In this document: positions 1 to 5,841 of the stretch, piece by piece
How the letters are laid out: each line of letters starts with the position of its first letter
Position numbering within the stretch: position 1 is the first letter of the stretch
Assembly: GCA_030271555.1 (NCBI GenBank)
Contig: JARXKQ010000042.1
Span: forward strand, 1-7,849
From: Chloroflexota bacterium
Lineage (GTDB): Bacteria; Chloroflexota; Limnocylindria; Limnocylindrales; CSP1-4
Direction of reading: 5' to 3'
DNA: 7,849 bases
Notes under the pieces: model-generated
What the model saw: the letters and a program-made list of their open reading frames with translations, nothing else
The model's database searches: none
Told to the model about the DNA's origin: nothing
Program-made: the position numbers and the translations under genes

Positions 1-224
1 ACATCGCTGAGGTCTCTTCGCTCGCCAAGTGGACCGCCTCTGATGCGGCGATGAGCGTCGCGTCGGACGCCGTGCAGCTCTTTGGGGGGAGCGGCTACTC
101 GCGCGAGTTCCCGGTCGAGCGCATGCTGCGCGACGCCAAGGGCGCCCAGATCTACGAGGGCACCAACCAGATCCACCGGCTGATCGTGGCCGACGCCGTT
201 CTGGGGCGGGTCAACCCAGGCTGA
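1..224 (+). CDS. Acyl-CoA dehydrogenase, C-terminal fragment
   Basis: This is the 3' end of an acyl-CoA dehydrogenase cut by the window edge; 73 residues are readable from base 3 to the TGA at 222-224. The family is FAD-dependent and introduces the trans-2 double bond into acyl-CoA, the first step of beta-oxidation, passing electrons to electron-transfer flavoprotein. The diagnostic C-terminal block is present: a VQLFGGSGY segment, then [20 protein letters not shown]. The Glu of YEGT (fragment residue 52) is in the position of the catalytic base of medium-chain acyl-CoA dehydrogenase. The gene ends normally after [11 protein letters not shown]. Substrate chain length cannot be judged from this part. 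It converges on the relic frame on the minus strand and overlaps it by 14 bp. The thiolase at 2046 acts in the same pathway, but separate minus-strand genes lie between them. Confidence 0.95.
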   Translation, partial: IAEVSSLAKWTASDAAMSVASDAVQLFGGSGYSREFPVERMLRDAKGAQIYEGTNQIHRLIVADAVLGRVNPG

Positions 225-555
225 CGAGGTAGAGCTGGCGCGCGCCGGGTAGGCCCTTCAGCTCATGGCTGCCAAAGTCCTCGAACGCGTCGCTCTGGAT
301 CCGGGCGCCCTTCGCATCAAAGTTGACGATCGCTTGACGCAACGCTTCGACGGCAGGCTGGCGGTCGCCGTCGGCCGAGATCAGGACTTCGGCCAGGTCG
401 GTAAACGTCTCGCCGCGCAGCTCGAGATAGTCCGTCTCATTGACGATGTCGAGCGCCTGGCGGATCGGCCCAAGGGCTGCGTCGTTCTCGCCGCGCGGCC
501 AGCACACGCGCCGCGGCACGCTAGCCATCGGCAGCTGCCGCGCGGCGTTTGTTGA
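211..555 (-). pseudogene. Chimeric relic: TPR-like regulator tail joined to a cyclase C-terminal tail
   Basis: The frame reads from just after the cyclase stop (556-558) to a TGA at 211-213, and its first ATG is at 526-528. Read from that ATG it gives 105 residues. Residues 18-74, with ALDIVNETDYLELRGE and then TDLAEVL, resemble the last TPR-like repeats of the cyclase/AAA-ATPase/TPR regulators common in Actinomycetota and Chloroflexota. Residues 82-95 (FEDFGSHELKGLPG) then match the end of a class III cyclase domain. Nucleotides 244-285 match 625-666 of the neighbouring cyclase gene at 34 of 42 bases. The order, TPR tail before cyclase tail, is backwards for the family. No catalytic residues remain, and I see no convincing ribosome binding site. 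I read it as the scar of a deletion between two tandem regulator genes. A short expressed protein is possible but less likely. Confidence 0.6.
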
Positions 556-1446
556 CTAGTTTGCTGCGGCAGGCGGCCGGTGGCGCGTGCTCTGTTGACG
601 GACCAGCCGAAACAGGGCGCGCTGGCCGGGCAAGCCCTTCAGCTCGTGCACTCCGAAGTCCTCGAATTCGAGGTCAGCGGCATCGATCAGGTCGCGCACC
701 GTGGCCGATATGACGATGTCGCCCGGCTCGGCCACGGCCATCATTCGGGCCGCTGCATGAACGGCCACGCCGCGCACATCGGAAGGGACCAATTCGACCT
801 CGCCGCTGTTGACCGCCGCGCGGATGCGCAGACCCAGCGGGCCAACGGCATCGCCCAGGGCGGCTGCGGCTCGAATAGCCCGCTCGGCACTGTCGAACAG
901 GCCGATCACGCCGTCACCGGTCGTCTTGACCAGGCGGCCTTCATGCTGGTCGATGGTGCGTTCGGCCAGCTCGTTGTGGCGGCTGACCAGATCTCGCCAC
1001 CGCGCCGGCCCACTGGCCACCGCCTGGGCCGTCGAATCAACGATGTCGGTGAAAAGGATCGACGAGAGGATCCGCCGTCCGCCCTCCGGCGTCGCCTTCG
1101 CGTAGCCGCGCATTGCCTCGAAGTCGACCGATACCCATGGCTCATCGCCGACCACCCACGCGTCATGCCCGGGCGGGATCTCGAACACGTCGCCCGGCCC
1201 GACCTCGAGCTCGACGCCGTCCGGCATCTGTATTCGGGCTCGCCCACGGATCGTGATGCCGAAATGGTGGAACTGGCATGTCTGGGTCCCGGCTATTGGC
1301 TTGATATCGACCGACCAACGCCAGCCCGGCTCGTAGGTAAGCCGACCGACAACTCGGTCATCTAGCTGGACGACCTCGACCGTGCCATGCGGCACGACGC
1401 GAATGTCCTTGCTGTCACTGAATCGTTGCCGCTGAAGTCGCGCCAC
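556..1446 (-). CDS. Cupin-class III adenylate/guanylate cyclase fusion protein
   Basis: This predicted cytoplasmic protein of 296 residues joins an N-terminal cupin (about 20-116) to a class III nucleotidyl cyclase domain (about 124-282), which makes cAMP or cGMP. The cupin has a His-His at 60-61 and a GPGDVFEIPPGH block at 83-94. The usual HxH...E and PxG(X)2H ligand spacing is imperfect, so metal binding is uncertain. In the cyclase, Asp134 (FTDIVDST) and Asp178 (TTGDG) match the two metal-binding aspartates. Lys174 and Asp223 sit at the purine-selecting positions, which favours ATP. Arg234 is kept, while the transition-state Asn is His230, a form I recall in many actinobacterial relatives. 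No membrane segment or signal peptide is seen. The start is GTG at 1444-1446 with GGAAGG 7 bases upstream, and the OsmC gene ends 18 bp before it, suggesting cotranscription. I infer that the cupin senses a ligand and tunes the cyclase. Confidence 0.88.
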   Translation of the reverse strand: MARLQRQRFSDSKDIRVVPHGTVEVVQLDDRVVGRLTYEPGWRWSVDIKPIAGTQTCQFHHFGITIRGRARIQMPDGVELEVGPGDVFEIPPGHDAWVVGDEPWVSVDFEAMRGYAKATPEGGRRILSSILFTDIVDSTAQAVASGPARWRDLVSRHNELAERTIDQHEGRLVKTTGDGVIGLFDSAERAIRAAAALGDAVGPLGLRIRAAVNSGEVELVPSDVRGVAVHAAARMMAVAEPGDIVISATVRDLIDAADLEFEDFGVHELKGLPGQRALFRLVRQQSTRHRPPAAAN

Positions 1447-1464
1447 GGTCAGCCTTCCATCCTG

Positions 1465-1983
1465 CTACCCGGCCTCGAACTCAAATGAGACTGGCACGGA
1501 CCGCTCCAGGGTGTCGCCGACGGGCGACCCCTGCGCGCACGCTTCGTGCAGCTGAGCGAGCTGCTCCGGCGTGGCGTTTCGCGCTTTGAGCCGCACCGTG
1601 TAGGACACGCGCTGATAGCCCGGCCCGTGGTCGGCATCGAGACCGAGATAGCGTTGCACATTGAAGTAACCGCGTGCCTCAACGGTCAGATCATCGATAA
1701 CGATGCCGAGCAAGGCCGCCCGGTTCGCGACCAGCTCGACATCGCACGCGGCCAGCGTTCGTAGGAGCATGCCCATCGCGCTCGGGTCGTCATCGCCGCC
1801 CATGTAGACCGGCGGTCCGCCCAGCGCCGAGGTCACCTCGGCGCGGGTGCCGCCGACCCAGTGGGCTATGACGACCGGATTACGGTCGGCGCGCGTGGGG
1901 TCCGCCGCGACGGCTTCGACATACGCGCTCAGCGCACCGACATCGATGCCGTTGACGTCGCGGTCGCTGGGAATGGCCATCAC
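1465..1983 (-). CDS. OsmC-family protein with altered second active-site position
   Basis: This protein of 172 residues has the OsmC/Ohr fold signature. DPSAMGMLLRTLAACDVEL at 66-84 carries the conserved helix Cys80, and a GIVIDDLTVEARGYFNV strand pair (93-109) follows. The C-terminal block is HEACAQGSPVGDTL at 146-159. Classical OsmC/Ohr enzymes reduce organic hydroperoxides with two cysteines, the second in a CPV motif. Here that place is Ser153 (SPV), and the nearest Cys is Cys149, four residues earlier, so thiol-peroxidase activity is doubtful. I recall SPV-type OsmC-like proteins of unknown role elsewhere. The frame opens GTG-ATG (1983 and 1980), and either may be the start. The purine-rich stretch just upstream (1984-2002) can serve as a ribosome binding site. 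It is the first gene of the minus-strand pair with the cupin-cyclase and is divergent from the thiolase. Confidence 0.85.
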   Translation of the reverse strand: MMAIPSDRDVNGIDVGALSAYVEAVAADPTRADRNPVVIAHWVGGTRAEVTSALGGPPVYMGGDDDPSAMGMLLRTLAACDVELVANRAALLGIVIDDLTVEARGYFNVQRYLGLDADHGPGYQRVSYTVRLKARNATPEQLAQLHEACAQGSPVGDTLERSVPVSFEFEAG

Positions 1984-2009
1984 CTCGCTCTCTCTCGCCC
2001 TCTTGCATC

Positions 2010-2015
2010 ATCGTA
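2010..2015 (-). promoter_or_regulatory. Possible -10 element for the OsmC/cupin-cyclase unit
   Basis: On the minus strand the hexamer TACGAT fits the TANNNT form of a -10 box. It lies in the 62-bp divergent spacer and would start a transcript about 20 bases before the OsmC gene. The expected -35 position (2033-2038, reading TCTTAC) is a poor match, so the call is weak. Confidence 0.3.
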
Positions 2016-2033
2016 CTCGGCACGAGAGGGCCG

Positions 2034-2039
2034 TAAGAT
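2034..2039 (+). promoter_or_regulatory. -10 element placing transcription start at the thiolase GTG (leaderless)
   Basis: TAAGAT (5 of 6 with TATAAT-type TANNNT) ends 6 bases before the GTG at 2046-2048. That spacing puts the first transcribed base at or next to the start codon. No Shine-Dalgarno sequence lies in the 15 bases before the GTG, which agrees with leaderless translation, a common mode in high-GC Actinomycetota and related phyla. A -35 match is weak; TTGCAT at 2003-2008 is 25 bases away, too far. Confidence 0.5.
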
Positions 2040-2045
2040 TGCGCG

Positions 2046-3284
2046 GTGTCAAACGTGACCGGCCAGGACGGGCCGAACGGGAAGATCTATGTCGTCTCCG
2101 CCGCGCGGACGCCGATCGGCAAGTTCGGCGGCTCTCTTGCGGACGTCCCGGCGACGACCCTCGGCGGCATCGCCATCCGCGCCGCGGTCGAGCGCGCCGG
2201 CATCGCCAACGACGCCGTTGACGAGGTGCTCATGGGCCAGGTGCTGCAAGCGGGAGTCGGCCAGGCGCCGGCGCGCCAGGCGCTGCTCAAGGGCGGCCTC
2301 GCGGACACGACGAGTGCGACGACCATCAACCGCGTCTGCGGCAGCGGCATGAAGTCGATCATGCTGGGCGCGGCTGAGATCCGGGCGGGTGACGCCGAGA
2401 TCGTCGTCGCGGGTGGCATGGAGAACATGAACCAGGGGCCATACCTGCTGCCGAAGGCGCGATTCGGCTATCGGCTGGGCAACGCCGAGATGATCGACTC
2501 GACGGTCCTTGACGGGTTGTGGTGCAGCGTCGAGGGCTGCCACATGGGCACCCACGCCGAGCGTGTCGCGATCAAGGATCACGTCAGCCGCGCCGACCAG
2601 GATCAGCTGGCGTTGGAGTCGCATCAGAAGGCGCTCGCGGCGATCGCTGCTGGCCGATTCAAGGACGAGATAGTGCCCGTGCCAATCCGCAAGGGCACAG
2701 AAGAAGTGCTGTTCGACACCGACGAAGGCCCGCGGGCGGACACGAGCCTCGAGGCGCTCGCCCGACTGAAGCCCGTCTTCGCGCTCCCGTCCGGCGAGGA
2801 CCGTGGCGATGCCACCGACGGCACCGTCACGGCCGGCAATGCGCCGGGCATCACCGACGGCGCGGCGGCCACCGTGGTCGCGTCAGAACGAGCGGTTGAG
2901 CGGCTGGGCTTGAAGCCGCTTGCCCGGATCGTGGGCTACAGTCAGGCCGAGGTCGCGCCCAAGTGGCTCTTCCTGGCGCCGGTCAAGGGCGTCCAGAAGC
3001 TGCTCGACAAGACGGGCATGGCTATGGGCGACTTCGATTTGATCGAGATCAACGAGGCGTTCGCGGCACAGGTCCTGGCCGACGGTCGCGAGCTGGGTTT
3101 CGACTGGAGCAAGGTCAACGTCAACGGGGGCGCGATCGCGCTGGGCCATCCCATCGGCGCCAGTGGTGCGCGGGTGGTGGCGACACTGCTGTACGAGCTT
3201 CGGAGGAGAGAGGGACGCTATGGACTCGCGACGCTTTGCCTGGGCGGGGGCGGATCGGTGGCAATGGCCTTCGAGCGCATCTAG
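2046..3284 (+). CDS. Acetyl-CoA C-acetyltransferase (thiolase)
   Basis: This is a thiolase of 412 residues. Such enzymes condense two acetyl-CoA to acetoacetyl-CoA or cleave 3-ketoacyl-CoA in the last step of beta-oxidation. The nucleophile Cys98 lies in NRVCGSGMKS, Asn336 in NEAFA, the catalytic His368 in GGAIALGHPIGASGAR and the acid/base Cys398 in CLGGGGS. Length is slightly above the usual 390-400, because about 12 extra residues precede KIYVVSAARTPIGKFGGSL. The GTG start at 2046 is supported by the -10 box placed for leaderless initiation; a second GTG follows at 2055. The CHMG block (165-168), usually YHMG in biosynthetic thiolases, brings Cys160 and Cys165 near the active site. The protein is predicted cytosolic and tetrameric. 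It is followed after 12 bp by the DegV gene. Degradative versus biosynthetic direction cannot be read from sequence; the acyl-CoA dehydrogenase nearby favours degradation. Confidence 0.95.
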   Translation: MSNVTGQDGPNGKIYVVSAARTPIGKFGGSLADVPATTLGGIAIRAAVERAGIANDAVDEVLMGQVLQAGVGQAPARQALLKGGLADTTSATTINRVCGSGMKSIMLGAAEIRAGDAEIVVAGGMENMNQGPYLLPKARFGYRLGNAEMIDSTVLDGLWCSVEGCHMGTHAERVAIKDHVSRADQDQLALESHQKALAAIAAGRFKDEIVPVPIRKGTEEVLFDTDEGPRADTSLEALARLKPVFALPSGEDRGDATDGTVTAGNAPGITDGAAATVVASERAVERLGLKPLARIVGYSQAEVAPKWLFLAPVKGVQKLLDKTGMAMGDFDLIEINEAFAAQVLADGRELGFDWSKVNVNGGAIALGHPIGASGARVVATLLYELRRREGRYGLATLCLGGGGSVAMAFERI

Positions 3285-3296
3285 GGAAATACTCCA

Positions 3297-4142
3297 ATGA
3301 GCCGGGTCGCGATCGTCACCGACTCGGCGAGCGATCTCACCGCGGAGCGCGCCGCCGCGGCCGGTGTCACTGTCGTGCCGTTGTTCGTCTACTTCGGCGA
3401 TCGCGAATACACCGCCGGCGTGGACATGTCGTACGAAGACTTCTGGCGGGAGCTGACCGCTCCGGGCGCGCCCTTTCCAAAGACTGCTGCGGCACCGCCG
3501 GGCGCGTTCAAGGAAGCGTTCGAAAAGCTCTTCCTCGAGGGTTTCGACGAGATCGTATGCATCAACGTCGGCTCAAAGCTGAGCGCGACCATTAATAGCG
3601 CGAGGATCGCCGCCGGCCTGATGCCCGAACGCACGATCCACGTCGTCGACAGCGAGTCGGCGACGCTTGGTCAGGGCGTGCTCGTCCTGCTCGCCACGCA
3701 GCGGGCGCGCGAGGGAAAGTCCGGCGCGGACATCGTCGCCGAGATCGAGCAGCGGCGCAGCACGCTCAACCTGTTCCTCGCCCTGGACACGCTCGAATAC
3801 CTCAAGCGCGGCGGCCGGATCAGCCCCGCGCGCGCGGCGATCGGCAACGTCCTCAGCGTCAAACCCATCATCACCATCATCGACGGCGTCGTCGAGACTG
3901 CCGACCGGCCGCGCACCCGGGGCAAGGCGCGCGCCCGTGTGCTCGAGCTGCTCAGCTCATCGTCGCCGGACATGGTTGCGGTCATCCACGGCCAGGCCGA
4001 CGACATCGGCGGCTTTGCCGACGAGCTGGCCAAAGCCATCAGGTTCCCGCGCGACCAGATCGGGATCTACCTCATCGGGCCGTCGGTGGGCCCGCATACA
4101 GGCCCGGGCGTGTACGGGGCAGTCGTCCTGCCCAAGGCTTAG
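3297..4142 (+). CDS. DegV family (FakB-type) fatty-acid-binding protein
   Basis: This protein of 281 residues, the usual DegV length, binds a single fatty acid. In the characterised FakA/FakB system the kinase FakA phosphorylates the bound fatty acid to acyl-phosphate for phospholipid synthesis. Visible family motifs are TDSASDL (8-14), GSKLSATINSA (92-102), LKRGGRISPARA (169-180) with NVLSVKPI, and GPSVGPHTGPG (261-271). Thr63, Ser93 and His267 match the residues that hold the fatty acid carboxylate in staphylococcal FakB. The usual TSQPS loop reads TAAAP (63-67), a divergence that may alter ligand choice. The ATG at 3297 is preceded by AGGGA at 3283-3287, overlapping the thiolase stop region; this spacing and the 12-bp gap indicate an operon with the thiolase. 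No FakA gene is in the window. A hairpin at 4179-4200 follows. Confidence 0.93.
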   Translation: MSRVAIVTDSASDLTAERAAAAGVTVVPLFVYFGDREYTAGVDMSYEDFWRELTAPGAPFPKTAAAPPGAFKEAFEKLFLEGFDEIVCINVGSKLSATINSARIAAGLMPERTIHVVDSESATLGQGVLVLLATQRAREGKSGADIVAEIEQRRSTLNLFLALDTLEYLKRGGRISPARAAIGNVLSVKPIITIIDGVVETADRPRTRGKARARVLELLSSSSPDMVAVIHGQADDIGGFADELAKAIRFPRDQIGIYLIGPSVGPHTGPGVYGAVVLPKA

Positions 4143-4178
4143 CGGACCGGCCGCCTCAAATCGGGGCCAGCCTGCCAT

Positions 4179-4200
4179 CCGTGGGCCGGACGGCCCACGG
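4179..4200 (+). terminator. Perfect 9-bp hairpin after the thiolase-DegV unit
   Basis: Arms 4179-4187 and 4192-4200 are perfect complements (CCGTGGGCC/GGCCCACGG) around a GGAC loop, 36 bases after the DegV stop. There is no T-run, only CCTTCGGTTACCTCT. It is therefore either a GC-type terminator or an operator-like inverted repeat upstream of the Glu dehydrogenase gene. Confidence 0.55.
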
Positions 4201-4245
4201 CCTTCGGTTACCTCTGGCACGTCGGCTGGCCCAAGGGGGCGGTGT

Positions 4246-4290
4246 AAACTTCGCCCGCTTTCGGCCCCCATCTCGGGCCCAACGAAGTTT
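4246..4290 (+). promoter_or_regulatory. Nested inverted repeats in the Glu dehydrogenase leader
   Basis: AAACTTCG (4246-4253) pairs perfectly with CGAAGTTT (4283-4290). Inside it, GGCCC (4263-4267) pairs with GGGCC (4275-4279) around a 7-base loop. The outer arm ends 4 bases before the GGAGG at 4295-4299 that serves the ATG at 4311. As RNA, the fold would sit just ahead of the ribosome binding site; as DNA, the 8-bp arms could bind a regulator. No known riboswitch is recognised. Confidence 0.35.
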
Positions 4291-4310
4291 CCCTGGAGGT
4301 TTCGGTCAAC

Positions 4311-5576
4311 ATGACCACCGAACGAGCGGCGCCGGCCATCAACCCATGGCACGTGGCGCAGCAGCAGTTCGACATCGCCGCCGAGAAGCTCAACCTCGAC
4401 CCCGGCCTTCGCCAGGTCCTGCGCGAGCCCCGACGCGAGCTGCATGTCCACTTCCCGGTCAAGATGGACGACGGGTCCGTCAAGGTGTTCGAGGGATACC
4501 GGGTCCAGCACAACCTGAGTCGCGGCCCCGCCAAGGGCGGTATCCGCTACCACCAGGACGTCAGCATCGACGAGGTCAAGGCTCTCGCGATGTGGATGAC
4601 CTGGAAGTGCGCCGTCGTCGGCATTCCGTACGGCGGTGGCAAGGGCGGCGTGATCGTCGACCCCAAGAAGCTGTCACGGCGCGAGCTCGAAAACCTGAGC
4701 CGTCGCTTCTTTACGGAGATCGAAGTCCTGATCGGGCCTGAGAAGGACATCCCGGCGCCGGACGTCAACACGACGCCGCAGGTGATGGCCTGGTTCATGG
4801 ACACGTACTCCATGCACGTCGGCTACACCGTTCCGGGCGTCGTCACCGGCAAGCCCATTGCGTTGGGGGGCTCGGAAGGGCGCAACGAGGCGACCGCGCG
4901 CGGAACCGTGTTCTGCGTTATCGAGGCCGCCAGGCACCTCCAGATCGACCTCAAGGCGGCCACCGTGGTCGTCCAGGGCTTCGGCAACGCCGGCTCAATC
5001 GCCGCGCGGCTGATGTCCGATGAGGGCGTCAAGGTGCTCGCGGTGTCCGACTCGTCCGGTGGGATCCACTCGCCGGCCGGCCTGGACATCAACCGCGTCA
5101 TCGCCTGGAAGGCGGAGCACGGCACAGTCGTCGGTTTCCCCGGCGCCCAGGCCGTGAGCAATACCGAGATCCTCGAGATCGAGTGCGACGTGCTTATCCC
5201 GGCCGCGCTCGAGAACCAGATCACGGCGTCGAACGCAGAGCGCATCCACGCCAAGATCGTGGCTGAGGCGGCCAACGGGCCGACGACACCAGAGGCGGAC
5301 GAGATCCTCTTCCGCCGCGGCCTCTTCCTCATCCCCGACATCCTGTGCAACGCCGGTGGCGTCACCGTCTCGTACTTCGAGTGGGTTCAGGACCTGAACC
5401 GCGACCACTGGAGCGAGAAGGTCGTCAACGAGAAGCTGCACGAGATAATGACCAAGGCGTTTGCCGAGACCCTCGCGATCTCGCTGCGCGAGGGCGCGCA
5501 CATGCGGCTTGCCGCGTACCTGCTCGCCGTTCAGCGCGTCGCCGACGCTACCGCGATGCGCGGTCTCTACCCGTAA
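4311..5576 (+). CDS. gdhA: Glutamate dehydrogenase (Glu/Leu/Phe/Val family)
   Basis: This is a hexameric-type Glu dehydrogenase of 421 residues, a normal length for the family. It interconverts glutamate with 2-oxoglutarate plus ammonia. The N-terminal dimerisation and substrate domain carries VQHNLSRGPAKGGIRYH (65-81), Lys99 in MTWKCAVV, the catalytic Lys111 in PYGGGKGG, and Asp151 in PAPDVNT. The Rossmann domain follows with GFGNAG at 223-228 and an acidic residue, Asp247 (AVSDSSGG), at the end of the second strand, which favours NAD over NADP. NAGGVTVSYFEW (347-358) is the usual late block. The ATG at 4311 is preceded by GGAGG at 4295-4299, 11 bases away, a clear ribosome binding site. The gene is flanked by a hairpin upstream and an intrinsic terminator downstream, so it is probably a single-gene unit. 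Close relatives act on leucine or valine, but the motifs here fit glutamate best. Confidence 0.95.
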   Translation: MTTERAAPAINPWHVAQQQFDIAAEKLNLDPGLRQVLREPRRELHVHFPVKMDDGSVKVFEGYRVQHNLSRGPAKGGIRYHQDVSIDEVKALAMWMTWKCAVVGIPYGGGKGGVIVDPKKLSRRELENLSRRFFTEIEVLIGPEKDIPAPDVNTTPQVMAWFMDTYSMHVGYTVPGVVTGKPIALGGSEGRNEATARGTVFCVIEAARHLQIDLKAATVVVQGFGNAGSIAARLMSDEGVKVLAVSDSSGGIHSPAGLDINRVIAWKAEHGTVVGFPGAQAVSNTEILEIECDVLIPAALENQITASNAERIHAKIVAEAANGPTTPEADEILFRRGLFLIPDILCNAGGVTVSYFEWVQDLNRDHWSEKVVNEKLHEIMTKAFAETLAISLREGAHMRLAAYLLAVQRVADATAMRGLYP

Positions 5577-5588
5577 ATCGATCTAGCC

Positions 5589-5639
5589 CCTCAACATAGT
5601 GAGAGCCCCGGCCCGCCGCCAGGGCTCTTCTCTTTGAGG
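5589..5639 (+). terminator. Intrinsic terminator of the Glu dehydrogenase gene
   Basis: AGAGCCC (5602-5608) pairs with GGGCTCT (5622-5628) around a C/G-rich loop, followed by the T-rich TTCTCTTT at 5628-5635. An outer pair, CCTCAA (5589-5594) with TTGAGG (5634-5639), can extend the structure. It begins 13 bases after the stop codon. Confidence 0.8.
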
Positions 5640-5671
5640 CTGCGTGGCCGGTCTCACACCTCATGTCTAGC

Positions 5672-5800
5672 CAAATGCAGCACTGGTCTGCGTCGATTCG
5701 TGCTCGGCCTGCCAACTGCCTAATCAGTCCTGCGGCTGACAGAAGAATCGGCCGATTCGGCAATTCCCCGCCGTTGTCGCGCAGGACAGGTCTGCATTTG
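5672..5800. repeat. Imperfect 21-nt inverted repeat enclosing a structured 87-bp core
   Basis: Arms 5672-5692 and 5780-5800 are complementary at 17 of 21 positions plus one G-T. The outer nine bases (CAAATGCAG/CTGCATTTG) and the inner five (CTGCG/CGCAG) are perfect. The core holds a hairpin (TCAGTC 5724-5729 with GGCTGA 5734-5739, one G-T) and a perfect palindrome at 5745-5758. The stretch lies in the 265-bp gap between the Glu dehydrogenase and DDAH-like genes and is visibly less GC-rich than the coding DNA. It could be a small non-autonomous element, a structured RNA or a regulatory region. No flanking target duplication is seen and no second copy is in the window. Confidence 0.45.
5745..5758. 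promoter_or_regulatory. Perfect 14-bp palindrome, possible operator
   Basis: GAATCGGCCGATTC is fully self-complementary, with no spacer. It lies 83 bases before the start codon of the DDAH-like gene. Length and symmetry suit a dimeric regulator, but no regulator gene is adjacent and no family is recognised from the site. Confidence 0.4.
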
Positions 5801-5841
5801 ACAGGAAAAACGTTGACTGCCCCGAGACTTGCCACACAACC

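Noticed and set aside
580..1365. Long open frame (261 codons) on the plus strand across the cyclase gene
   Set aside because: It is antisense to a gene with clear cupin and cyclase motifs; its product shows no family features and such shadows are expected at high GC.
4245..4250. TAAACT as a -10 box for the Glu dehydrogenase gene
   Set aside because: No -35 match at proper distance, and transcription from it would begin inside the outer inverted repeat and remove its left arm.
5798..5826. TTGACA at 5798-5803 (and TTGACT at 5813-5818) as -35 boxes for the DDAH-like gene
   Set aside because: At 16-18 base spacing the downstream sequence (CCCGAG and neighbours, or ACAACC) has no -10 likeness.
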